The position numbers were made by a program, and so were the translations under genes. A stretch of DNA of 32,443 nt, taken from positions 1,666-34,108 of the forward strand of contig DLOX01000252.1 in assembly GCA_002478575.1 (NCBI GenBank), given 5' to 3'. Below the pieces are notes generated by a model. The model made no database searches. It was not told where the DNA came from and was given only the letters and a program-made list of their open reading frames with translations. The DNA is from Sphingomonadales bacterium UBA7473. Its GTDB lineage: Bacteria > Pseudomonadota > Alphaproteobacteria > Sphingomonadales > Sphingomonadaceae. Below, one piece after another: positions 23,344 through 31,285 of this stretch. Position 1 is the stretch's first letter, and each line of letters opens with the position of its first letter.

Positions 23344-25242
23344 TCAATCTTCCGGCACATACCAGATGGGCGAAGTGTAAGCCCGTTCTTGAGACTTTAC
23401 GCGGACATCAGCTGGCAATTTGAGCTTATAGCGAACCGCGTCACAGGCTGGCCATGTGGGCGTCGGGATTTCCATCACGCGGACATAATAGAAGGCGCGA
23501 AGCTTGGGGTTAAAGTCCGGATCGCGCCAAACGGTCATCAGCTCTGGCGCGCCAATGCTGTTGGTATAGGTGGCGGTCGCGACATTCACGGTATCGCCGA
23601 CTGGCATAAGCTTGCCACCTACGATCTTGCGACGAGCTGGCTCGCTCCACACCACATCATAGACCCGTTCTTGCAAGCGGCCTGACGCATCGACCCAGCC
23701 TTTGACGACTTGGGCGCGATCCAAATTGCCGCCCATTGGGTCTTTCAGCGCTGACACGATAAAACTGGGGGCGCCCTTCGCGTCGCCCTTCAAATTGGCC
23801 CCCATCGGCACGCCGCGATCATATCCGGCTTTGACCCAATTGCCTTTCAAATCTTCTACCGAGAAATCCCAGCCGCCAAAGAGTCGGACCTTCATCCGCG
23901 GGCCTGTGGTCGCATAAACTTCACGCCGCATCATCGCATCGAATATGGCACCCCGCGTATTGGCCTTTGCCCAAACGCCTGCATAGCCGCCGGCCAGATA
24001 ATGCCAGCCAAAGCGGCCTTCACGCGTCCCGAGATTCTGCTTCTCCATCGCTCGTTTGGGATTGGGTTCATTGCCCGTATGTTTGCCGAAGAAGTTATTC
24101 TCATCGCCCGTCGCCAGCGAGGTGTGGCTGTCAGTCGCGCCAATCACACCAAATTTATAGGGGTTCACGCCCGTTCGCGCTTCAATTTGAAGACCCCGCT
24201 TCAAGGCTTCCCGGATATATTCGCCTGCAAACATGCTGTTCGTCTTGGCTTCGGTCATCGGCAAATTGCCCAACTCCCAGCCGGTAACGCCATAGCCCGC
24301 AAATTCGTCATTGGGGGAAAGGAAAGGATGCGCTTCGCTATCGCCTTTGATCTGGGTAATCTCGACCACAGGCTCGCGCGCGGCACGGCGGCGCGCATAG
24401 TCGGCCGACATCGGCCCACCATCCGGCCCCGTCAGTTCAAACATCAATCCGTTGGACAAGTTGCTGTTATGCGGGATCGCCAGCGCCTTATCGCCGGTCA
24501 CTTTCTCATATTTGTCCATGAAATCCCACAGCATCTCGACCTTGGTTCCGGTCAGCGAGGAATAAGGCATGAACTGATCAGCCGCCTTCTTACCACCGCG
24601 ATACATCACGACCCGGTGAAGATTATTGCCATTGGGCATCAACGTATATTCAAAGCCCATGAAAGCAGTGAATTTGCCCGGTTGATTATAGCGTTCGACG
24701 ATCTCGGTATGATCGGTCCAAATTGCCTTCTGCCGCTTTTCGCTGTCTGCGCTTGGCCGCATGCCTTCGGGCAAATCATTGCGGGCGGCTCGATCAATCA
24801 GTTCAGCCATGGCCCGTTGAGAGCCTTGCGGTCCTTCATGCATCATGCTGTGCCAGCGCTTCAACACGGGATCGCGGATGAGAAATCCTGGCGCATCGTA
24901 GAGCGCTTTGGTGGCGCCCAAGCCATCCGAGTGATCGGCAATGACGAGAAAATCGAGCGGGCGATCAAGCTTTGCCTTCAATCCGCCCGTAGAGGTCACC
25001 TCTTCCCCCATCGCAAAGCGCAGGGCCTCTTCTGAGCCGAGCCTTACGCCAAATCCAAAGGCATCGATGGAATTGGAGGTATGAAGATGCGTATCCCCCC
25101 AATAGACTTGCTCGGGATAGTCCGTTTCCTCAATCTCCGCCTCGTCCTTCTTGTCAGACGGGCCAGACGGCGATCCACAGGCAGCTAATGCCAAGGGGGC
25201 TAGGCTTGTCATCAACCAAGCGATTGAGCGGTTCATCTTCAT
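23344..25242 (-). CDS. DUF3604 lipoprotein, PHP-like metal motifs
   Basis: This 632-residue lipoprotein has a type II signal peptide and a lipobox Cys22 in LALAAC|GS. The rest matches the DUF3604 family. Metal-binding-like motifs resemble PHP phosphoesterases: GDTHLHTSNS (His52, His54) and IADHSDG (Asp103, His104). Later histidines lie in AIPHNSNLSNG and GATDSHTS, and YATTGPRMKVRLFGGWDF sits near the C-terminal part. A hydrolase at the cell surface or in the periplasm is likely, with unknown substrate. GGAGGGGAGG lies about nine bases before the ATG. The gene converges on the CHASE2 kinase with back-to-back stop codons in a TGATCA palindrome (23341-23346). Confidence 0.92.
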   Translation of the reverse strand: MKMNRSIAWLMTSLAPLALAACGSPSGPSDKKDEAEIEETDYPEQVYWGDTHLHTSNSIDAFGFGVRLGSEEALRFAMGEEVTSTGGLKAKLDRPLDFLVIADHSDGLGATKALYDAPGFLIRDPVLKRWHSMMHEGPQGSQRAMAELIDRAARNDLPEGMRPSADSEKRQKAIWTDHTEIVERYNQPGKFTAFMGFEYTLMPNGNNLHRVVMYRGGKKAADQFMPYSSLTGTKVEMLWDFMDKYEKVTGDKALAIPHNSNLSNGLMFELTGPDGGPMSADYARRRAAREPVVEITQIKGDSEAHPFLSPNDEFAGYGVTGWELGNLPMTEAKTNSMFAGEYIREALKRGLQIEARTGVNPYKFGVIGATDSHTSLATGDENNFFGKHTGNEPNPKRAMEKQNLGTREGRFGWHYLAGGYAGVWAKANTRGAIFDAMMRREVYATTGPRMKVRLFGGWDFSVEDLKGNWVKAGYDRGVPMGANLKGDAKGAPSFIVSALKDPMGGNLDRAQVVKGWVDASGRLQERVYDVVWSEPARRKIVGGKLMPVGDTVNVATATYTNSIGAPELMTVWRDPDFNPKLRAFYYVRVMEIPTPTWPACDAVRYKLKLPADVRVKSQERAYTSPIWYVPED

Positions 25243-25362
25243 CGAAACAGGCCTCCCCTCCTGTGCCCCATAGTTTCATCATGATAATCAAGAAGTTTCA
25301 AGCCTTTCTCGCCTTATCAATTTAAGGCAGGAGCAATTTTGAAAAGCATGAGGGGAGCAATA

Positions 25363-26007
25363 ATGACCATCATCCTATCAGGCGGCAGCGGCCTGATCGG
25401 CCAAGCTTTGGCGAAGAAGCTTGAGGGGCCTGATCTTCGCGTAATCACGCGGCGGCAATTGGACGCGAGTGCTGAGCAGATAGTGGCCCCAGTTGAGGAC
25501 TGGCCTGATCATATTCGCGCAGCCAAGCCCAGCGTTGCGATTTCGACCCTCGGTACCACGATTAAACAGGCCGGATCTCAAGCAGCGTTTCGGGCGGTGG
25601 ACTATGATTTGGTCATATCGGTCGCACGGGCCGCGAAAGACGCAGGCGCGCGGCACTTCATCATAGTGACGTCGGTTGGGGCGTCCGCCAAATCCAGCAA
25701 TTTCTACATCAAAACCAAAGGCGAAGCCGAAGAGGCGGTGAAGGCTATGGGTTTTGATCGGGTTGATATCTTGCGCCCCGGCCTACTGAAAGGCAATCGC
25801 CAAGGGCCTTCGCGACCGATGGAAAGCCTGATGATCATGCTTTCGCCGATCACAGATTTATTCACGCCCGCAGTGCTCAGCCAATATCGATCGATCGAAG
25901 CGCAAGATGTGGCCAATGCCATCGCCAAGCTCACGAAAGAGATGACCCCCGGCACCTTCGTCCACCATAATGACGAGATGTTGGCGTTGAGCTTTGATCT
26001 GCGCTAG
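25363..26007 (+). CDS. Atypical short-chain dehydrogenase-like NAD(P)-binding protein
   Basis: This protein of about 214 residues has an N-terminal Rossmann motif GGSGLIGQ (residues 7-14) and a later STLGTTIKQAGSQAAF block typical of the HTATIP2/YbjT-like atypical SDRs. A Y-x-x-x-K pair in NFYIKTKGEAEEAV and an ILRPGLLKG substrate loop follow. No catalytic substrate is predictable. ATG 25363 is chosen because GGGGAG lies five to six bases upstream; two earlier starts (TTG 25339, ATG 25348) lack this. It is divergent from the DUF3604 lipoprotein gene and lies 33 bases upstream of argS, so it may be co-transcribed with it. Confidence 0.85.
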   Translation: MTIILSGGSGLIGQALAKKLEGPDLRVITRRQLDASAEQIVAPVEDWPDHIRAAKPSVAISTLGTTIKQAGSQAAFRAVDYDLVISVARAAKDAGARHFIIVTSVGASAKSSNFYIKTKGEAEEAVKAMGFDRVDILRPGLLKGNRQGPSRPMESLMIMLSPITDLFTPAVLSQYRSIEAQDVANAIAKLTKEMTPGTFVHHNDEMLALSFDLR

Positions 26008-26040
26008 GGGGCTGCTCCTTCAAAAACCTAAGGACCAGAC

Positions 26041-27753
26041 GTGACGACCCTCTATAAAGATTTTGCCGCTGCCTTGGATCGGATTCTCGATCAGACTCAG
26101 CCTGTGCAAGGTCTGGATCGCCGCAACGTGACGGTCGAGCCGCCGCGCGAAGCGAGCCATGGCGATCTCGCCACCAACGCCGCCATGGTGCTGGCGAAAG
26201 GCGCTGGGATAAACCCGCGCGCGCTGGCGGAGATGCTAAAGCCGCAATTGGAAGCGCTGGACGATGTGAGCGCTGTCGAAGTTGCAGGCCCCGGCTTTAT
26301 CAATCTGCGGCTGACCGATGATTGCTGGCGGCGGGAGCTTACCCGGATCGCTGAACAAGGGGCTGACTATGGCCGCTCAAGCGTGGGCAGCGGCAAGACC
26401 GTCAATGTCGAATATGTCTCCGCCAATCCGACAGGCCCGATGCATATGGGCCATTGCCGGGGCGCGGTGGTGGGTGATGCGCTAGCGAGCTTGCTGCAAT
26501 TTGCCGGGCATGATGTGATCCGCGAATATTATGTGAATGACGCTGGCGGCCAAGTCGATACGCTCGCTCGCTCCGTCCATTTGCGGTACCGCGAAGTACT
26601 GGGCGAAGATGTGGGGGAAATTCCGGAAGGGCTTTATCCCGGCGACTATCTCATCCCTGTCGCGAAAGCCTTAGCCGCTGAACATGGAACGGCCTTTGTT
26701 GGAAAGCCCGAAGCTGATTGGCTGATCCTGTTCCGCGAAACAGCGGTCGCGGCCATGCTGGTCATGATCCGTGACGATCTGGCGTTGCTGGGCATCCATC
26801 ATGATGTCTTCGCGTCCGAAGCCATTGTTCAGCGCGAGAAGAAGCCAGAAGCAGCCGAAGCCTTCTTGCGGTCACGCGATCTTGTCTATGATGGCCAATT
26901 AGAAGCCCCCAAAGGCGAGATTGATCCCGATTGGGAGCCTGTCACTCTGCCGCTGTTTCGCTCAACGCAATTTGGCGACGATCAAGATCGGCCGATCAAG
27001 AAAAGTGACGGCAGCTGGACCTATTTTGGGGCCGACATGGCTTATCATTTCCAGAAGGCCGAAAAAGCCGATGCGCTTATCGACATTTGGGGCGCGGACC
27101 ATGCCGGAACCGTCAAGCGGATCCGCGCCGCCGTTGCTGCTCTGACCGATGGCAAAAAGCCGTTCGACATTAAGATCGTCCAAATGGTGCGGCTGCTCCG
27201 CGCAGGCGAGCCTGTCAAAATGTCCAAGCGGTCCGGCAATTTCGTCACGCTTGCCGATGTTGTGCGCGAAGTCGGCAAAGATGTTGTCCGCTTCACCATG
27301 CTGACGCGCAAAGCCGACGCACAGATGGATTTCGATTTTGCCAAAGTGGTCGAAGCCTCAAAAGATAATCCGGTTTTCTATGTGCAATATGCCCATGCCC
27401 GGATCGAAAGCCTAAAGCGCAAGGTAGCGGGTGAAGGAATCACGGGCGAAGCAGACGTGTCGATGCTCGATGCAGAAGATTTGGACCTCATCAAATTGGC
27501 CGCCCAATTCCCAAGAATCGTTGAAAGTGCAGCGGCGGCCTATGAGCCGCATCGAATCGCTTTTTACCTCTATGATCTCGCTGCTGCCTTCCACGCTTAT
27601 TATAATTTGGGCAATGATCGGCCAGATCGGCGTATATTGGTGGTTAATGACCCATTATTAACTCTGTCTCGGCTTTTCTTGGGCGCAGCGATCGGGCAGA
27701 TCATAGCTAATGGTTTATCAATCATGGGCGTAGAGCCTGCCCGGGAGATGTAA
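26041..27753 (+). CDS. argS: Arginyl-tRNA synthetase
   Basis: This 570-residue class I aminoacyl-tRNA synthetase charges tRNA(Arg) with arginine. The signature motifs are the HIGH-type HMGH at residues 135-138 in NPTGPMHMGHCRGAV and the KMSKS-type K-M-S-K-R at 393-397. The first ~100 residues form the Arg-specific N-terminal (Add1) domain and the C-terminal ~120 residues the DALR anticodon-binding domain (ending ALGLGAAIGQII-like). The start is GTG. It is followed after four bases by a SPOR-domain membrane protein, a pairing I recall from related Sphingomonads. Confidence 0.97.
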   Translation: MTTLYKDFAAALDRILDQTQPVQGLDRRNVTVEPPREASHGDLATNAAMVLAKGAGINPRALAEMLKPQLEALDDVSAVEVAGPGFINLRLTDDCWRRELTRIAEQGADYGRSSVGSGKTVNVEYVSANPTGPMHMGHCRGAVVGDALASLLQFAGHDVIREYYVNDAGGQVDTLARSVHLRYREVLGEDVGEIPEGLYPGDYLIPVAKALAAEHGTAFVGKPEADWLILFRETAVAAMLVMIRDDLALLGIHHDVFASEAIVQREKKPEAAEAFLRSRDLVYDGQLEAPKGEIDPDWEPVTLPLFRSTQFGDDQDRPIKKSDGSWTYFGADMAYHFQKAEKADALIDIWGADHAGTVKRIRAAVAALTDGKKPFDIKIVQMVRLLRAGEPVKMSKRSGNFVTLADVVREVGKDVVRFTMLTRKADAQMDFDFAKVVEASKDNPVFYVQYAHARIESLKRKVAGEGITGEADVSMLDAEDLDLIKLAAQFPRIVESAAAAYEPHRIAFYLYDLAAAFHAYYNLGNDRPDRRILVVNDPLLTLSRLFLGAAIGQIIANGLSIMGVEPAREM

Positions 27754-27757
27754 GAGT

Positions 27758-28495
27758 ATGACCGATATTGATCGCGACAATGCCCGCGAATTGGGCCTTC
27801 AGGATGAAGATCGTTTGCCATGGTTGGAAGCCGTGGAAAGCGATGAAGAAGAAGGCCTGTCTGCGCAAAAGCTGCTGGGCTTTTTGATCGCGGCACTGAT
27901 CGCGCTTGGCTTGGTTGTCGGCGGCATTTGGTGGCTGCGCAGCCAGCAGGGCCCATCGGGCGACAATAGCCTGATCGCGGCCCAAGAAGGCGATTATAAG
28001 GTCAAACCCGATGAACCCGGCGGCATGAAGGTGGAAGGCCAAGGCGATTCAGCCTTTGCAACCTCTGAAGGGGCGGAAGCCAATGCCCAAGTGAATATGG
28101 GCGCTCAGCCAGAAACCCCAGTCGCTGCGACCAAAGCCGTTCCACCTGTCGCGCAAAAGCCTGTGGCTGCTGGCAGCAAAGCGGTGACTACGGACGTTCC
28201 TGCGCCGAGCAAAATGCCCTCAGCGCCTCCGGTGGCTGTCGCAGCAACACCAGCGGCTGGCGGAGCTTTGGTGCAATTGGGCGCCTATGGTTCTCAAGTC
28301 TCAGCCGATCAGGCATGGGCCACCATCTCTGGCAAAGTCGCTGGCCTTTCGGCATCGTCTAAGTCGGTTCTTCCCGCGGCCGTCGGCGGCAACACGGTTT
28401 ACCGTCTGCGCGCCAATGCGGGTTCGCCTGCTGCGGCTGCGGCCTTGTGCAACAAGGTGAAAGCCGCAGGCAGCCCTTGCATCGTTGTTAGATAA
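27758..28495 (+). CDS. SPOR-domain membrane protein
   Basis: This 245-residue single-pass protein has an acidic cytoplasmic N-terminus (~1-35), one membrane helix (~37-60, LLGFLIAALIALGLVVGGIW) and a Pro/Ala-rich periplasmic linker (~80-165). The C-terminal SPOR domain (~167-245) reads ALVQLGAYGSQVSADQAW, then YRLRANAGS and PCIVV. SPOR domains bind denuded glycan strands at the division septum, so a septal or peptidoglycan-remodelling role is likely; the precise partner is unknown. The start lies five bases after argS with GGGAG ten bases ahead. A strong hairpin follows five bases after its stop. Confidence 0.92.
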   Translation: MTDIDRDNARELGLQDEDRLPWLEAVESDEEEGLSAQKLLGFLIAALIALGLVVGGIWWLRSQQGPSGDNSLIAAQEGDYKVKPDEPGGMKVEGQGDSAFATSEGAEANAQVNMGAQPETPVAATKAVPPVAQKPVAAGSKAVTTDVPAPSKMPSAPPVAVAATPAAGGALVQLGAYGSQVSADQAWATISGKVAGLSASSKSVLPAAVGGNTVYRLRANAGSPAAAAALCNKVKAAGSPCIVVR

Positions 28496-28499
28496 TATC

Positions 28500-28522
28500 C
28501 CGCTCAGGCTCAGCCTGAGCGG
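28500..28522 (+). terminator. Strong hairpin terminating the argS-SPOR transcript
   Basis: CCGCTCAGGC (28500-28509) pairs perfectly with GCCTGAGCGG (28513-28522) around a TCA loop, five bases after the SPOR stop. The following T-run is only TT, so termination may be inefficient. The hairpin also sits 13 bases upstream of the next ATG and could affect its translation. Confidence 0.6.
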
Positions 28523-28535
28523 TTATGAGGCGGCC

Positions 28536-29366
28536 ATGCCCTCGCTCCTGATCTTTGGCCTTGGCTATACGGCGCAAGCCGTTGCGGCTCTGGCGCGCGC
28601 CAAGGGTTGGGAGGTTAACGCGACCGGCTCAGCTGGCAATGTGGCCTTTGATGATCGCGGTGCTGTGCGGTTGGGCATCGCGCAAGCCGATTACGTCCTT
28701 TCCTCCATCCCGCCGATGGCGGATGGCGATCCGCTGCTGGTGACATATGGCGCGGACCTCCGCCAGACATCGGCAAAGCTCGCTTATCTCTCTTCCACCG
28801 GGGTATATGGCGATGCCGATGGCGCTTGGGTCGATGAAAGCGCGCCCATCAAAGGACGCCGGGCCAATCGCAATGAGGCCGATCGCGAATGGCTGAAATT
28901 GGGCGCGCGCGTCTATCGCTTGCCTGGCATTTATGGCCCGGGCCGATCCGCACTCGACCGGGTAGCGGAAGGCAAAGCGCACCTGATCGACTTACCCGAT
29001 CAGATTTTCAGCCGGGTTCATGTGGAAGACATTGCCGCCGCTGTGATGGCAGGATGGGATGCCCCCGCTGGGGCCTATAATATTGCCGATGATCTGCCCT
29101 GCAGCCAGAATCGTGTGATTGAACTGGCCTGCGATTTGATGGGCTTGCCCCAACCCCCTTTGCAAACGCTGGAGGAAGCGAAGCTCAGCCCGATGGCCTT
29201 GGCTTTCTATGCCGAGAATCGCCGCGTCGCCAATGGCAAGGCCAAGCGTCTGCTTGGCTGGCAGCCCCAATTTCCAACTTATGTCGAAGGTTTGCGCGCG
29301 CTTAAAGCCACAACCAACCCGGCAAGCGCCAGCGCACAACCGGCAATGCCCAGCCCGGTCCAATGA
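28536..29366 (+). CDS. YeeZ-like NAD-dependent epimerase/SDR-family protein
   Basis: This protein of about 276 residues has an N-terminal Rossmann motif LIFGLGYTAQA. SDR/epimerase-type markers YLSSTGVYGDADG, VYRLPGIYGPGRS and FSRVHVEDIAAAV follow, with a late AKRLLGWQPQFPTYVEGL substrate-end. It resembles the YeeZ/YlbE-like group, whose substrate is unknown. ATG 28536 (GAGG five bases upstream) is preferred to a TTG at 28485 that would overlap the SPOR gene and hairpin. The last 28 codons, including the Ala/Ser/Pro-rich tail, are antisense to the end of the convergent EamA transporter, so the stop codon has probably shifted. Confidence 0.85.
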   Translation: MPSLLIFGLGYTAQAVAALARAKGWEVNATGSAGNVAFDDRGAVRLGIAQADYVLSSIPPMADGDPLLVTYGADLRQTSAKLAYLSSTGVYGDADGAWVDESAPIKGRRANRNEADREWLKLGARVYRLPGIYGPGRSALDRVAEGKAHLIDLPDQIFSRVHVEDIAAAVMAGWDAPAGAYNIADDLPCSQNRVIELACDLMGLPQPPLQTLEEAKLSPMALAFYAENRRVANGKAKRLLGWQPQFPTYVEGLRALKATTNPASASAQPAMPSPVQ

Positions 29367-30202
29367 TAGCCCTCGGCAACCGTTGAGATCAGCATGGCGA
29401 CAATTGGGATGATGACGCTGGAATAGGCGGCCTTCGCCGGACCAATCGCCCGAACGACGCCAAAATAGAGCGTGAACGCAATGGCGCTTGCCATGATCCC
29501 CAAATAGGCCACGCCCGCGAAATAGCCCCAGCGCAGATCGATCACCGGCGGACCAACGGTGCTATAGGCCAAGATCGCATTGGCAAGCGCGCCCCAAAGC
29601 ATCCCCCACGCGAGTACCGCCGCCATCGGGAACAGCTTGGCGCGTTCGCTGGCTTGCATAACATTGGAAATCGAAGCGGAAAGCACGCCCAGAAAAGTCA
29701 GCCCAACCCCAATCAGTGTCGCCGTCTGCCCACCGGGATCGGCTTGCACTTCATTGATAAAGAGCAAAGCAAGACCACCAACAGCAATGCAAGAGCCCAA
29801 GATGAATTGGCCCGTCATCTTCTGCTTCAAGAAAATCCACGAAAAGACCGCGTTTGGCACGACCAGCAGAGCGAACACCACCGCGACCAGCCCGGATGTG
29901 ATGTACATCTCTGCCCGGTAGACAAAGTTGAAGTTGAAGGCGAATTGCGCCAGCCCAAAGGGAATGGCGAACATTTGCCCCGCCTTGCCAATGTTCAGAT
30001 CGACTTTGGTCACGATGGCATAGGCCAGCATCACGATCCCGGCCAACAGGAAGCGATAGCAGACCGACCAGCTCGGCGGCACGACCCCCAATTGATCCTT
30101 GATCACGATCCAGGTCGATCCCCAGATCAGGGTCAAGAGGATGAACGGGATGAGGATGCGCGGCGCAAGAATCGATGGTTGATCAGTCACGACGCTACTC
30201 AC
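29279..30202 (-). CDS. EamA/DMT-family transporter
   Basis: This 307-residue inner-membrane protein has about ten predicted membrane helices in two EamA repeats. It begins LILIPFILLTLIWGSTW-like with the typical WGSTW motif and ends with GLGIAGCALALAGLVVALSA as the last helix. DMT/EamA carriers export metabolites such as amino acids, purines or drugs; the substrate is unknown. The GTG start overlaps the TGA of the threonine-aldolase-like gene by four bases, so they form one minus-strand operon. A role in exporting an amino acid made or removed by that enzyme is possible but unproven. Its final 88 bases overlap the YeeZ-like gene in antisense. Confidence 0.9.
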   Translation of the reverse strand: MSSVVTDQPSILAPRILIPFILLTLIWGSTWIVIKDQLGVVPPSWSVCYRFLLAGIVMLAYAIVTKVDLNIGKAGQMFAIPFGLAQFAFNFNFVYRAEMYITSGLVAVVFALLVVPNAVFSWIFLKQKMTGQFILGSCIAVGGLALLFINEVQADPGGQTATLIGVGLTFLGVLSASISNVMQASERAKLFPMAAVLAWGMLWGALANAILAYSTVGPPVIDLRWGYFAGVAYLGIMASAIAFTLYFGVVRAIGPAKAAYSSVIIPIVAMLISTVAEGYHWTGLGIAGCALALAGLVVALSARKPST

Positions 30203-31200
30203 AGCGCGGCCAATGCAGCGGCAAAGGCGATAATCTCAGCCTCGGGCTGATCCCAACTGACGACAAAGCGGACTTCGCCTTCCGCCCAATCATAAAAGTC
30301 AAAACCTTGCCCCCTCAACACCGCTGCCTCATCGGCTGACACCGCCGCAAAAACCTCATTGGCCTCAACACGGTGAATCAGCCTTCCCCTGAGCGCTGCA
30401 CCCAATCGCTGTGCTCCCAAATTGGCGGCCCGCGCATTGGTGAGCCAGCGGTCTTGATCCAGCAAAGCGAGCAACTGTGCAGCCTGATAGCGCCCCTTAG
30501 AAAGCAAATGGCCTGCCCGCTTGCGCCGCTCAACAAAGCCCTTGGCCAATTCAGGTTTGAAAAAGATCAAGGCCTCGCTCGAAAGCCCGCCATTTTTGAC
30601 GAAGCCAAAGGACAATATGTCGACGCCTGCCCGCCAGGTGACATCTGCAGGGGCACAGCCCAAATGCGCGACGGCATTGGCAAATCGCGCGCCGTCCATA
30701 TGGAGGCCCAGCCCCTTGGCGCGACAGATGGCGGATAAGGCACTCACCTCATCTGCCGTATAGACCCGCCCATATTCCGTCGCTTGGGTGATCGAAAGCG
30801 CATGGGGTTGCGCCCAATGGACCCCGGCCGGGGTTGCCGCGAGCTTTGCCTCAAGTGCAGCAGCGGTCACCTTTGCGCCATCACCTTCGATCAGAGCAAG
30901 CTTGGCCCCATGAGTATAAAACTCCGGCGCGCCACATTCATCATTCTGGATATGCGCATCTTTGTGACAAAGGACGGACCCATAAGGCGGACAAAGCGCG
31001 GCCAACGCGAGACTATTGGCTGCGGTGCCTGTGCTGATCCAGTGCGCTTGTACTGACGTTTCAAAAACGTCGGAAAATGCCGCGTTCAGCTGTGCCGAAA
31101 GCGCATCGCCATCATAGGCTGTGTCGACATGGTTCGCAGCCGCAATTGCTTCCAAAACGGCTGGATGGGCTGAAGCTGCATTGTCAGAGAAAAACCGCAT
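30199..31200 (-). CDS. ltaE: Low-specificity threonine-aldolase-like PLP enzyme
   Basis: This 333-residue fold-type I PLP enzyme of the beta-eliminating lyase/threonine aldolase family reversibly cleaves L-threonine or allo-threonine to glycine and acetaldehyde, or acts on related beta-hydroxy amino acids. Markers are FFSDNAAS at the start, STGTAANSLAL, His83 in DAHIQNDECGAPE, Asp169 and Arg172 in HMDGARFANA, and the PLP lysine Lys202 in SFGFVKNGG. The FVKNGG form is common in the alphaproteobacterial branch rather than E. coli LtaE, so exact substrate preference is uncertain. ATG start at 31200; coupled to the EamA gene. Confidence 0.87.
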   Translation of the reverse strand: MRFFSDNAASAHPAVLEAIAAANHVDTAYDGDALSAQLNAAFSDVFETSVQAHWISTGTAANSLALAALCPPYGSVLCHKDAHIQNDECGAPEFYTHGAKLALIEGDGAKVTAAALEAKLAATPAGVHWAQPHALSITQATEYGRVYTADEVSALSAICRAKGLGLHMDGARFANAVAHLGCAPADVTWRAGVDILSFGFVKNGGLSSEALIFFKPELAKGFVERRKRAGHLLSKGRYQAAQLLALLDQDRWLTNARAANLGAQRLGAALRGRLIHRVEANEVFAAVSADEAAVLRGQGFDFYDWAEGEVRFVVSWDQPEAEIIAFAAALAAL

Positions 31201-31232
31201 TGTTTCGTTGCCCTAACCGCAACACTTCCGCT

Positions 31233-31267
31233 TTGAAAGCAAGTTTCGGGATGCCACTGATTATCAG
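31233..31267 (+). promoter_or_regulatory. Possible ada control region
   Basis: The 85-base gap between ltaE and ada contains TTGAAA (31233-31238), an AAAGCAA stretch (31236-31242) loosely resembling an Ada box, and an 11-base palindrome CTGAT-T-ATCAG (31257-31267) 18 bases before the ada start. These suggest a self-regulated promoter but none is a full match. Confidence 0.25.
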
Positions 31268-31285
31268 GCACGCTAAACCACCTTC

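Noticed and set aside
24001..25035. Open frame of about 344 codons on the plus strand opposite the DUF3604 gene
   Set aside because: It lies entirely antisense to a well-supported lipoprotein gene, has no recognisable domain or ribosome site, and its composition reflects the codon bias of the other strand.
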